From an uncultured Clostridia bacterium (GTDB taxonomy: Bacteria; Bacillota; Clostridia; Christensenellales; UBA1242), in assembly GCA_905236445.1 (NCBI GenBank), contig CAJOPQ010000067.1, positions 1-26,275 of the forward strand: a stretch of DNA of 26,275 bases, given 5' to 3'. Of the stretch, positions 1 to 7,054 are shown in pieces (the stretch's first letter is position 1; every line of letters starts with the position of its first letter). Position numbers and translations under genes: made by a program. The notes under the pieces were generated by a model, which was not told the origin of the DNA, made no database searches, and saw only the letters and a list, made by a program, of their open reading frames with translations.

Positions 1-447
1 ATTGCTATATGCTATAATGTGAAACATGTGGACACTATTGGGTCTGGAATTACCAACTCTGGGACGGTTAATTCAACAAAAGTCGCTGAAGAAAAAGAAA
101 GTGATGACGACGAGGATGAGTACAATATTACAGGTGCAATATTGAGTGGCGCATTTATTGCATATAATCAGAGTTCATATGGACTTGGTACCATGAGAAT
201 TAATAATTCAGGAGATGTAGGAAATAGCGATACATATATTGCGTGTGGAGGAATGATATGGATACATACGTTTGATAAAACTACTGCTAATTACAGTAAT
301 GTTAAAAACGCTTTTAGTGGTTCTAATAGTGATAATACAGGCACTGTTAGTGTAGCCGGAAATGGTTATTCTGATGACAAATTATTCAATCTAATGGACG
401 AAGAGATAGATCTTACGATTGATTTGTTTGAGAGTACTACTCCATAA
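1..447 (+). CDS. C-terminal part of a beta-helical surface protein (5' truncated)
   Basis: The reading frame is open to the first base of the window, so the start lies upstream; the GTG at 19 is only an internal codon. The visible 148 or so residues are rich in Asn, Ser, Gly, Thr and Asp and contain loose repeats of the type N-S/T-G-x-V (near 27, 81 and 117 of the visible part) alternating with short hydrophobic stretches such as YIACGGMIW. This pattern is typical of GLUG-like or other parallel beta-helix adhesins. An acidic stretch (DDDEDE) interrupts the repeats. No LPXTG motif or membrane segment follows, so any anchor must be elsewhere in the protein. The gene ends just before a very strong terminator. 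Surface location is inferred from composition only. Confidence 0.6.
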   Translation: MAICYNVKHVDTIGSGITNSGTVNSTKVAEEKESDDDEDEYNITGAILSGAFIAYNQSSYGLGTMRINNSGDVGNSDTYIACGGMIWIHTFDKTTANYSNVKNAFSGSNSDNTGTVSVAGNGYSDDKLFNLMDEEIDLTIDLFESTTP

Positions 448-448
448 C

Positions 449-500
449 AGACAAAAAAAGAAATAATGTGGTGTGCGATGCATTATTTCTTTTTTTGTCT
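449..500 (+). terminator. Rho-independent terminator, 20-bp perfect stem
   Basis: The arms 449-468 and 481-500 are perfectly complementary around a 12-base loop. The 3' arm holds a run of seven T and the 5' arm a run of A, so it could act in both directions. It closes the surface-protein gene. Confidence 0.9.
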
Positions 501-593
501 AAATTATTATTGTGTTATGAATTATTTGTTAAAGGGTGATAAATTTGATAAAATATTGTTAAATATATTAGTATAGTATAAAGAGAATGAAAA

Positions 594-3299
594 ATGATTA
601 CACTTAAGAATATTGGAAAGAGGGTAATAAGACAAGGCAATGAAGTGCAGATACTTCATAATATTAATTTGCAATTTGCAGATACTGGACTAGTTGTTCT
701 TAAAGGTGGCAAAGAGTCTGGCAAATCTAGTCTGCTACGTGTAATTGGTGGAATTGATGAATACACTGACGGCAATATATTTGTAGATGGCGTAGATATT
801 GGACTGCTTGGTAGTAAAGAATTAGAAAACTACCGAACGCATTATGTAGGCTGTGTGTTTGGCGCTAGTGATATTGTAGACGAATTGACATTACGAGACA
901 ACATCGAGATTGGATCGGCATTTGGAAGAATTAAGCCAAAGAAAGCAATACTTGAGGAATTATTTAACAATCTTAGAATAACGTCGGCTATTAACACTTT
1001 GGGCAAAGATTGTACACCAGAGAATAAGGCTTTGACATCTGTGGCAAGGTTGCTAGTAAAGAGTCCTAAAGTGTTGTTAGTTGATAGTCTAGATGACACG
1101 TTGCAATCTGATGCACTGCTAAGAGTGTGGAGGTTGTTGAAGGAAGTTAGCGAATCGCACCTTGTAATTATTGTATCTGATAGTGAGCCATATATTAACA
1201 AGTTCGCAGATAGAGTTGTTGCTATAGACAATGGCACAGTTGTATCCGACACATTGACTCAAAGCAATTCCGTAAGCGTTACTCCAGAGAAAAGCATGAT
1301 GGATAAGTCGGTTTTTTTGAAAAAACACAGGGTGACTCTAGATGCTACAGGAATGTTTTTTAAGTCTATATTCCGTAGCACTCGCAAGTCTATTATTACT
1401 AGTATGGTCTGGGCAGTGTTGGTTGTTATATGTTTTACTATGTTCGGAACGCTATGCACATTCAAGACTAGCCAAGTTATTGCGAAGTCTAGCTATGACC
1501 ATAATGATAATTATATTGAGTTTTACCAAGGCAAAAGCAATACTGACAAGAAAATGCTTAATTATGACAGTACGAGCAATCAAGAAACTGTAATAGAACA
1601 CATGCAAGAATTGAATTATTCTTATATGTGTGCTATGCACGAAGTTGATTGGGAGACTAACATATCTGATGAATTTGTAGTAACTTCATTAATAACTAAT
1701 AGTCAAGATATTGGCGTAGAGGAAGTCAACAAATTTGGTCAAAAGATATTGTCTGGCAAGTATACCGGCCTTGGAGCAATTGCCAATGACGAGGCACATT
1801 CGCAGAATGTTGTGATATCTGATTATATGGCTGAGTGCATTATTAAGTATGGCATCAATGCTGGATTTGCACCGGGGCAAAATGTGACTGGAAAGCTTCG
1901 TAATATTGATTTGTATGATGCAATTACTTCTGGCAATATAACAAGTGTTAACTTCAATATGAATGGCATGAGGTACAACATTATTGGAATCTACAAGACA
2001 GATTTCGATGAGTATGTTAATAATGATTTAACAGTTAAGAAAGGCAAAGAGAAGATATTTGAATATAATCTAAAGCATGTATATTCTGTAATTCATGTTA
2101 ACACCAACTTCTACACAACCAACTCCAGAAGAAGTGATGGTACATTGTTGATCAATGGGCTTAGTGTTACTAATACCAAAGCAGAACTTTTCAATGCTAA
2201 CGATAAGGTAGAAGTGGTTAACTCTAACAGCAATTATTTTAATGAAATTGCTAATTTGTTTGATGAGAGCAAAGTTAGTAGTTTTGAGAGCGTATTCGGT
2301 TCTGACGCAAGTTCGACAACAAAACAAATATATGTATCTTCAGATATAATTTTGACGCTAGTCAATCAATACAAATACAACAACAGCGCAACCGATCAAG
2401 AAGTTGAGCAAGTAACTTTTGAACAAATTAGAGACAAGTGTACTGACGCACGTTCATTGGTTAACTATGCATACGATTATCTTAGAATACAAATCAGTAT
2501 AGGTAGTTTTGCAGAAGAATATACTATTGCTGGTTTTATTCCTGATGAAAGCATACAGAAGACAATTGTTGTTAAAAGCAAGTTGGTTACCGAAGGGGGC
2601 AGATTTAGAGATGAACGATCTGCCTTTGAGAAGATATATATTGCATCTAATTACAAGACAAATACTGTTATAATGCCTGTTAAGATATTTAGTATAGGGG
2701 AAATACAGAACGTAATTGATACTTTGATTGCAGAAGGTGAAGATTTCAAAGTGGAGACTCTAGCAACTGAATCTATATATGGTATCTCTAATACAATTGA
2801 AATATTGCGATGGATATTTGTGGGACTTGCAATTTTGTTCGTATTATTAATGTTATTTACGATTCATAGTTTTGTAAGAAAAACTTTCTTAAATAATGCC
2901 AAGACGATTGGAATGTACAGAGCAATAGGTTGTACAAAGGTTAATATGAATGTAAATATTGCCTTATTTACGCTTATGTTGTATGTGTCGGCGGTGATTG
3001 TAGGTGTATTCTTCGCATGGTTGTTGACTATGCTTAGCAATGTAATTATGCTGTGGACTTATGGACATGCAGTAAGTATATTTACGATTAATATGTTCCT
3101 AACACTTGCCTTTGGCGTGGTTGTGATTATTGGCTGTATTGCCACAGTGCCTAACACTTGCAAAGATTTCCAGAACTTACAACCTTACTATATAATTAAT
3201 TACAACGCTATGCAAGACGCAATTAAGGAAAACGTTAAAAGTAGTCAAGACAATATGGAAGACAAATTGGATAAAGACCAAGACGAAGATAACAGTTAA
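594..3299 (+). CDS. ABC ATPase-FtsX/MacB-type permease fusion with degenerate ATPase motifs
   Basis: This 901-residue protein joins an N-terminal ABC ATPase domain (about 1-225) to an FtsX/MacB-type permease. Membrane segments lie near 266-289, 737-759, 789-814 and 829-853, with an external domain of about 445 residues between the first two; the FtsX hallmark GMYRAIGC follows the second segment. MacB-type proteins do not pump through the membrane but transmit ATP-driven movement to an outside domain. Here the Walker A lysine and serine remain (GGKESGKS, 38-45). However, the Q-loop Gln is Gly90, the LSGGQ signature reads CTPEN (140-144), the Walker B Asp164 is followed by Ser165 rather than the catalytic Glu, and the H-loop His is Asp196. 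The frame is intact and long, so this is not simple decay. It may bind ATP without normal hydrolysis, or pair with an active ATPase encoded elsewhere. The ribosome binding site before ATG 594 is weak. A terminator follows directly. Confidence 0.85.
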   Translation: MITLKNIGKRVIRQGNEVQILHNINLQFADTGLVVLKGGKESGKSSLLRVIGGIDEYTDGNIFVDGVDIGLLGSKELENYRTHYVGCVFGASDIVDELTLRDNIEIGSAFGRIKPKKAILEELFNNLRITSAINTLGKDCTPENKALTSVARLLVKSPKVLLVDSLDDTLQSDALLRVWRLLKEVSESHLVIIVSDSEPYINKFADRVVAIDNGTVVSDTLTQSNSVSVTPEKSMMDKSVFLKKHRVTLDATGMFFKSIFRSTRKSIITSMVWAVLVVICFTMFGTLCTFKTSQVIAKSSYDHNDNYIEFYQGKSNTDKKMLNYDSTSNQETVIEHMQELNYSYMCAMHEVDWETNISDEFVVTSLITNSQDIGVEEVNKFGQKILSGKYTGLGAIANDEAHSQNVVISDYMAECIIKYGINAGFAPGQNVTGKLRNIDLYDAITSGNITSVNFNMNGMRYNIIGIYKTDFDEYVNNDLTVKKGKEKIFEYNLKHVYSVIHVNTNFYTTNSRRSDGTLLINGLSVTNTKAELFNANDKVEVVNSNSNYFNEIANLFDESKVSSFESVFGSDASSTTKQIYVSSDIILTLVNQYKYNNSATDQEVEQVTFEQIRDKCTDARSLVNYAYDYLRIQISIGSFAEEYTIAGFIPDESIQKTIVVKSKLVTEGGRFRDERSAFEKIYIASNYKTNTVIMPVKIFSIGEIQNVIDTLIAEGEDFKVETLATESIYGISNTIEILRWIFVGLAILFVLLMLFTIHSFVRKTFLNNAKTIGMYRAIGCTKVNMNVNIALFTLMLYVSAVIVGVFFAWLLTMLSNVIMLWTYGHAVSIFTINMFLTLAFGVVVIIGCIATVPNTCKDFQNLQPYYIINYNAMQDAIKENVKSSQDNMEDKLDKDQDEDNS

Positions 3300-3306
3300 A
3301 AAGAAG

Positions 3307-3359
3307 TTAGATTATGCCACACAATTGTTAGCAATGAGGGTGGGATAATCTAATTTTTT
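3307..3359 (+). terminator. Rho-independent terminator after the ABC/FtsX gene
   Basis: TTAGATTAT at 3307-3315 pairs with ATAATCTAA at 3345-3353, extended inward by CCAC/GTGG, and is followed by six T (3354-3359). Confidence 0.8.
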
Positions 3360-3402
3360 GTTAATGCAATATAAAATATTACATAAAATGTCTTAAAAAG
3401 TA

Positions 3403-3431
3403 TTGACAAAGAGAAAAAAAGTTGGTAAAAT
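3403..3431 (+). promoter_or_regulatory. SigA-type promoter of rplJL
   Basis: TTGACA at 3403-3408, a 17-base spacer and TAAAAT at 3426-3431 match the vegetative consensus closely. Transcription would begin near 3438, just before the L10 leader. Confidence 0.85.
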
Positions 3432-3437
3432 TACGCT

Positions 3438-3600
3438 TGTAAAAAATTAAATCATGTCTTTGCCAAAGACAGCAAGTGATCAATTTGATTGGTCGTAAAT
3501 CTTGCCGAGGGAAAGTGTTATTAGATAATAGGTGTCTCTTATAATCTTCTAATGCTGTTTGGCAATAGAAGATTTTTTATTTTACTAATATAAGGGTGTA
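3438..3600 (+). ncRNA. L10 leader of rplJ-rplL with attenuator
   Basis: The leader shows the expected L10-binding elements. A hairpin GTCTTT/AAAGAC lies at 3456-3470. A longer arm pairs GCAAG (3472-3476) with CTTGC (3501-3505), with GATCAAT/ATTGGTC inside, followed by the conserved-looking GCCGAGG. Downstream is an intrinsic terminator, AATCTTCTA (3543-3551) with TAGAAGATT (3566-3574) and a T run. ATTAGA at 3520-3525 can pair with TCTAAT at 3548-3553, which would break the terminator stem and could be the antiterminator. In this RNA family L10 (with L12) represses its own operon. The family assignment rests on motif recognition and gene context. Confidence 0.85.
3543..3579 (+). terminator. 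Attenuator terminator inside the L10 leader
   Basis: A perfect 9-bp stem (3543-3551 with 3566-3574) runs into a T tract, 43 bases upstream of the rplJ start. Confidence 0.85.
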
Positions 3601-3621
3601 AAAATAAAATAAGGAGAGACT

Positions 3622-4110
3622 ATGAGTTCAAATTTAGAAGCAAAGAAGAAACTCGTTGCAGACATTCAAGAAGAGTTGAAGAATGCAAAAAGCATGGTTT
3701 TTGTTGATTATCGTGGAATCACTGTTGCTGAAGATACCGAACTTAGAAAAGCATTTAGAGAGTCAAATGTTACTTACAAAGTATTCAAAAACAGACTTCT
3801 TATCAAAGCTCTAGATGGTCTTGGAATTACTGGCTATGATGCTAAGAATTTCGAGGGTACTACAGCTATTGCTTTCTCTGAGGACGAAGTTGCTCCAGCA
3901 AGAATTTTCTGTGAAACTGCTGAGAAACTTAACAAAATGAGTGTAAAATTTGCAATCGTTAATGGTGCAATAATGGATAAAGCCGAAGTTGAGAAGTTGG
4001 CTAAAGTTCCTAGCAAACCTGTACTTATCTCTATGCTTATGTCTGTACTTCAAGGTCCTATGTCTGCTATGGCAAGAGCTTTGAACGAGATCGCTAAGAA
4101 AGAAGCGTAA
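3622..4110 (+). CDS. rplJ: 50S ribosomal protein L10
   Basis: The 162-residue product has the normal bacterial L10 length and opens with the typical helical segment (AKKKLVADIQEELKNAKSM) and the FVDYRGITV stretch. L10 forms the base of the ribosomal stalk, binding 23S rRNA with its N-terminal domain and L7/L12 dimers with its C-terminal helix (here from about 130, ending ARALNEIAKKEA). ATG 3622 is preceded at good distance by AAGGAGA (3611-3617). It is followed after 51 bases by rplL in the usual order and is under the L10 leader. It is separated here from rplK-rplA, which are its usual upstream neighbours. Confidence 0.98.
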   Translation: MSSNLEAKKKLVADIQEELKNAKSMVFVDYRGITVAEDTELRKAFRESNVTYKVFKNRLLIKALDGLGITGYDAKNFEGTTAIAFSEDEVAPARIFCETAEKLNKMSVKFAIVNGAIMDKAEVEKLAKVPSKPVLISMLMSVLQGPMSAMARALNEIAKKEA

Positions 4111-4161
4111 GAGAAATAAAAAAAAACAAAAAAATTAAGAATATTGAAGGAGATTATAAAA

Positions 4162-4533
4162 ATGGCAGATTTAAATAAAATCGTAGAAGAAATTGAGAGC
4201 CTAACTGTATTAGAAGTTAGCGAATTAGTTAAATTATTAGAAGAGAAATTTGGCGTTAGTGCTGCTGCACAAGTTGCTGTAGCTGCTACTGGTGCTGCTC
4301 CTGCTGCTGCTGCAGAGGAAAAGAGCGAATTCAACGTTGTATTGAAGGAAGCTGGCGCAAACAAGATTGCTGTTATCAAGATCGTTAAGGAAGTTACTGG
4401 TCTAGGTCTTGGCGAGGCAAAAGCTCTTGTAGATGGTGCTCCTGCAACTATCAAAGAGAACGTTGCTGCTGAAGAAGCTAAAGAGATGGAAGCTAAGCTT
4501 AAAGAAGCTGGTGCTGTTGTAGAACTTAAGTAG
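4162..4533 (+). CDS. rplL: 50S ribosomal protein L7/L12
   Basis: The 123-residue product has the three standard parts: an N-terminal dimerisation domain (ADLNKIVEEIESLTVLE), an Ala-rich hinge (about 38-53) and the C-terminal factor-binding domain with KIAVIKIVKEVTGLGLGEAK and LVDGAP. It recruits translation GTPases to the ribosome. The start is ATG 4162, seven bases after AAGGAG (4147-4152); a TTG six codons upstream overlaps that site and is not the start. It is co-transcribed with rplJ and ended by a clear terminator. Confidence 0.98.
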   Translation: MADLNKIVEEIESLTVLEVSELVKLLEEKFGVSAAAQVAVAATGAAPAAAAEEKSEFNVVLKEAGANKIAVIKIVKEVTGLGLGEAKALVDGAPATIKENVAAEEAKEMEAKLKEAGAVVELK

Positions 4534-4571
4534 TTATATATAGATTATTTTTACAAACCAAATAAATAATT

Positions 4572-4609
4572 GCAAGCCTTAGATTGAGTTTCTTGGGCTT
4601 GCTTTTTTT
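4572..4609 (+). terminator. Rho-independent terminator of rplJL
   Basis: GCAAGCC (4572-4578) pairs with GGCTTGC (4596-4602), followed by seven T (4603-4609). Confidence 0.88.
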
Positions 4610-4623
4610 GTGCATTTATATAT

Positions 4624-4654
4624 AAAAAAATCTCAAATCAAAGATTCGAGATTT
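4624..4654 (-). terminator. Rho-independent terminator of rplI
   Basis: AAATCTC (4628-4634) and GAGATTT (4648-4654) form the stem; read on the minus strand it runs into seven U (complement of 4624-4630). It lies just past the rplI stop. Confidence 0.8.
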
Positions 4655-4662
4655 GCTTTAAT

Positions 4663-5106
4663 TTATTGTTGTGGTACAACATTGACATTCATCTTAACAA
4701 TCACTGTAGGGTGAAGCCTTAGAGTAGCTGTGTAAGTGCCAACTGCTTTGATTGTTGCGAGTTCTATTTTCTTCTTATCTACATTTAATCCAAGCGACTC
4801 CAGTGCTTCGGATACTTCCTTGTTGGTTACAGAACCGAAAGTTTTGCCGTTTTCTCCACATTTGATAGAGATAACTGGTGTAACGTTCTTGATTTTCTCT
4901 CCCAGAGCAACTGCTGCAAGTCGCTCTTGTTCTGCCTTGTATGCGTTGCTTGCTTGGGCTTGTTTTGCTTCGTTAAGATTAGTCGCTGTGCCTGCCAGTG
5001 CATAGCCATTAGGAATTAAGAAGTTGTTGGCATAGCCATTGTTAACTTCTATAATATCTCCCTTTTTGCCTTTGCCTTTGAGATCTTTCAACAAAACTAT
5101 TTTCAT
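4663..5106 (-). CDS. rplI: 50S ribosomal protein L9
   Basis: The 147-residue product opens with MKIVLLKDLKGKGKKGD and continues EVNNGYANNFLIP, the signature of the L9 N-terminal rRNA-binding domain. A connecting helix (about 42-75) and the C-terminal domain with GKTFGSVT (about 87-94) follow. L9 binds 23S rRNA near the L1 stalk and helps keep the reading frame. The start is fixed at 5106 by family alignment and by the GGAGGA site 12 bases before it; an in-frame ATG 20 codons upstream lies in the promoter and is not used. It is a single-gene unit here, apart from the rpsF/ssb/rpsR or dnaB neighbours often seen. Confidence 0.97.
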   Translation of the reverse strand: MKIVLLKDLKGKGKKGDIIEVNNGYANNFLIPNGYALAGTATNLNEAKQAQASNAYKAEQERLAAVALGEKIKNVTPVISIKCGENGKTFGSVTNKEVSEALESLGLNVDKKKIELATIKAVGTYTATLRLHPTVIVKMNVNVVPQQ

Positions 5107-5137
5107 AAAAATTTTTTCCTCCGACTGATTTAAAATC

Positions 5138-5166
5138 ATTGTATTACAATAATTGTAACATGTCAA
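5138..5166 (-). promoter_or_regulatory. Promoter of rplI with a palindrome in the spacer
   Basis: On the minus strand TTGACA (5166-5161), 17 bases and TACAAT (5143-5138) give a near-perfect promoter. The spacer contains a perfect 7-bp inverted repeat, TTACAAT/ATTGTAA with one central base, at 5144-5158. Confidence 0.85.
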
Positions 5167-5268
5167 ATGAATTGGACATTACCTAGTCAACAAAATGATG
5201 CAAAATTTGTGAATAACATCACTGGGCTTTGGAAAAGATAAGAGTAATGTATAATAAAGGAGAATTAT

Positions 5269-5589
5269 ATGGATCTAAAATGTAAAAAATTGAATTGCAA
5301 AAATAACGATAGATATTCTTGCATGAAAGATTGTATTAGGGTAGGTAGTGATAGCAGTTGCAACAGTTTCGAAGTGGCAGAAGATGTAGCAGAAAGAAAT
5401 AAAAAAGATGCGAGCAGGGATATGTTCGAGACGGCGCCAGATTATCACCCATTTAGACTCAAAAGAAATGTAGATATAGAGTGTGGTGCTGATTGTCTAT
5501 TTAATACATCTGGCAAATGCAAAGCCAATGGAATATCTGTGTGCAGTTGTTCTAATGATGCAATATGCACAACTTTTATAAAGAAGTAA
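5269..5589 (+). CDS. Tandem DUF1540 cysteine-rich protein
   Basis: The 106-residue protein has two cysteine-rich modules joined by a charged linker. Module 1 (about 3-34) has Cys at 5, 10, 18, 22 and 31. Module 2 (about 70-104) begins IECGADCLFNTSGKC and ends with CSCSNDAICTTF. This spacing with a closing C-x-x-F matches DUF1540, a family common in Firmicutes, presumed to bind metal and lacking a known function. Module 1 keeps the pattern less well. ATG 5269 is seven bases after AAAGGAGA. The gene stands alone between rplI and the convergent synthase gene, with a shared two-way terminator. It is a soluble protein with no signal peptide. Confidence 0.75.
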   Translation: MDLKCKKLNCKNNDRYSCMKDCIRVGSDSSCNSFEVAEDVAERNKKDASRDMFETAPDYHPFRLKRNVDIECGADCLFNTSGKCKANGISVCSCSNDAICTTFIKK

Positions 5590-5606
5590 AAATATGCGAT
5601 ACAGCG

Positions 5607-5650
5607 CAAAAAAAATCCCTTGTTATAATCCAAGGGATAATTTTTTTTTA
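5607..5650. terminator. Bidirectional Rho-independent terminator
   Basis: ATCCCTTG (5615-5622) pairs with CAAGGGAT (5631-5638). It is flanked by an A run on the left (5608-5614) and a T run on the right (5641-5649), so it serves both the DUF1540 gene (+) and the convergent synthase gene (-), whose stop codon is at the edge of the T run. Confidence 0.9.
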
Positions 5651-6844
5651 GTCAGTGATATTCATTGCATCTACTTGATCAAGAACTTCTTTGATAATTG
5701 CTGCTGCTCTATCCATCTGATCTTTGGTATGAGTTGCTGTATAGCTTGTTCTGATTAAGCATTGACCTTCTGGAGTGGAAGGTGGAACTGCTGGATTGGC
5801 ATATACACCATGCTCTGCAAGCATCTTGCACGCAATAAATGTTTTCTTAGGAGTGTATGTGTATATAGGAATGATAGGAGTATCGTCTATCTCAACTATC
5901 TTTACACCATATTCTTTCAACTTACTTCTCATGTAATTAGTAATATCGTGCAATGCTTGAACTCTCTCTGGATGCTCTTTAATTATTTTCAGTGCTGCTC
6001 TTGCACAAGCGCAACTAGCAGGGGTTATAGAGGCTGAGAAGATAAATGGACGAGAAGAGTGCTTAACATAATCAACGACTTCTTTCTTTGCTGCCATATA
6101 TCCACCAAGGCTTGCCAAAGACTTGCTAAATGTGCCCATATAGATATCTACTTCGTCTTCCAATCCGAAGTACTCTGCTGTGCCTCTGCCATGTGCTCCA
6201 AGAACGCCTAGACCGTGTGCATCGTCAACCATAACTCTAGCACCGTATTTCTTTGCAAGCTTGACTATCTCTGGCAATTTGCAGATATCGCCACTCATAC
6301 TAAATACGCCATCTGTTACAATAAGTATTCCTTTGTATTCTGGAACAGATTGCAATTGTCTCTCTAGATCTTCCATATCGCTATGGTTATATCTAAGAAG
6401 TTTTGCATAACTTAATCTGCAAGCATCGTATATACTAGCATGATTCTCTTTATCTCCAATAATTACATCGTTTCTGCCTGCTATTGCAGAAATAATTCCT
6501 AAGTTAGACTGGAAGCCTGTGCTGAATGTAACAACTGCTTCTTTGTGCAAAAATTCTGCCAATTCTTCTTCTAACTTCACATGAATATCAAGTGTACCAT
6601 TCAAGAATCTTGAGCCAGAACAACCAGAGCCATACTTCTCAATTGCTTCAACACCAGCCTTAATTACATCTGGATGGGAAGTAAGTCCCATATAGTTGTT
6701 AGAACCAATCATGATAGTTTTCTGTCCGTTCATAATAACTTCTGTGTCTTGTCCAGATTCTAACGTTTGGAAATATGGATAGATTCCCTCATCTCTGATT
6801 TCTTTTAGTAATGTAATAGATCCACATTTATCAAATAAATCCAT
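5648..6844 (-). CDS. PLP-dependent alpha-oxoamine synthase (glycine C-acetyltransferase or serine palmitoyltransferase-like)
   Basis: The 398-residue enzyme belongs to the alpha-oxoamine synthase family, which condenses an acyl-CoA with an amino acid using pyridoxal phosphate. Key residues are in place: SNNYMGL (48-54), GSRFLNGT (77-84), His135 stacking on the cofactor, the cofactor-binding Asp207 in DDAHGLGVLG with His210, and the Schiff-base Lys241 in GTFSKSLASLGG. The opening MDLFDKCGSI and the IYPYF segment resemble the longer-chain, serine palmitoyltransferase-like branch often found in Bacteroidales; 2-amino-3-ketobutyrate CoA ligase (Kbl) and BioF are alternatives. No threonine dehydrogenase, biotin or sphingolipid gene is nearby to decide. 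ATG 6844 directly follows an in-frame TAA and has no nearby ribosome binding site. Family sure, substrate unsure. Confidence 0.85.
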   Translation of the reverse strand: MDLFDKCGSITLLKEIRDEGIYPYFQTLESGQDTEVIMNGQKTIMIGSNNYMGLTSHPDVIKAGVEAIEKYGSGCSGSRFLNGTLDIHVKLEEELAEFLHKEAVVTFSTGFQSNLGIISAIAGRNDVIIGDKENHASIYDACRLSYAKLLRYNHSDMEDLERQLQSVPEYKGILIVTDGVFSMSGDICKLPEIVKLAKKYGARVMVDDAHGLGVLGAHGRGTAEYFGLEDEVDIYMGTFSKSLASLGGYMAAKKEVVDYVKHSSRPFIFSASITPASCACARAALKIIKEHPERVQALHDITNYMRSKLKEYGVKIVEIDDTPIIPIYTYTPKKTFIACKMLAEHGVYANPAVPPSTPEGQCLIRTSYTATHTKDQMDRAAAIIKEVLDQVDAMNITD

Positions 6845-6859
6845 TTAATTTGTTATACA

Positions 6860-6908
6860 ATTAGCAAAAATAATAGGTAAATTATCTGCTAATGTATTTT
6901 CCCCCTTT
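6860..6908 (-). promoter_or_regulatory. 5' UTR hairpin and displaced purine-rich site before the synthase gene
   Basis: On the minus strand a purine-rich AAAAAGGGGGAAAA lies about 55-65 bases upstream of ATG 6844. Between them a perfect 7-bp inverted repeat, ATTAGCA (6893-6887) with TGCTAAT (6866-6860), could fold away much of the distance. No Shine-Dalgarno sequence is found closer to the start. A regulatory role is inferred. Confidence 0.35.
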
Positions 6909-6926
6909 TTCATAGATATCGAATCA

Positions 6927-6955
6927 AGTATAACATATCACTTAATAAAAGTGAA
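6927..6955 (-). promoter_or_regulatory. Candidate extended -10 promoter of the synthase gene
   Basis: On the minus strand TATACT (6932-6927) is preceded by TGT, an extended -10 form; TTCACT (6955-6950) at 17 bases is a weak -35. The predicted transcript begins about 75 bases before the gene. Confidence 0.5.
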
Positions 6956-7054
6956 ATAATTAGAGCAGATTTGTTACATTTTATTCGTAATTTGTGTGTT
7001 AAGAAGATGAGTGATTAGGTAAACATTAATGAAGAAAAATGTCTATAGATTGTT

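Noticed and set aside
4050..4454. Long antisense frame over rplJ and rplL
   Set aside because: Ala/Ser/Thr-rich mirror of the ribosomal genes without a start signal; a shadow frame.
5144..5158. rplI palindrome as a terminator
   Set aside because: No T run follows on either strand and it lies inside the promoter spacer.
5250..5255. TATAAT just before the DUF1540 gene as its promoter
   Set aside because: Transcription would begin at or after the AAAGGAG site at 5257, leaving it out of the mRNA; no good -35 is present either.
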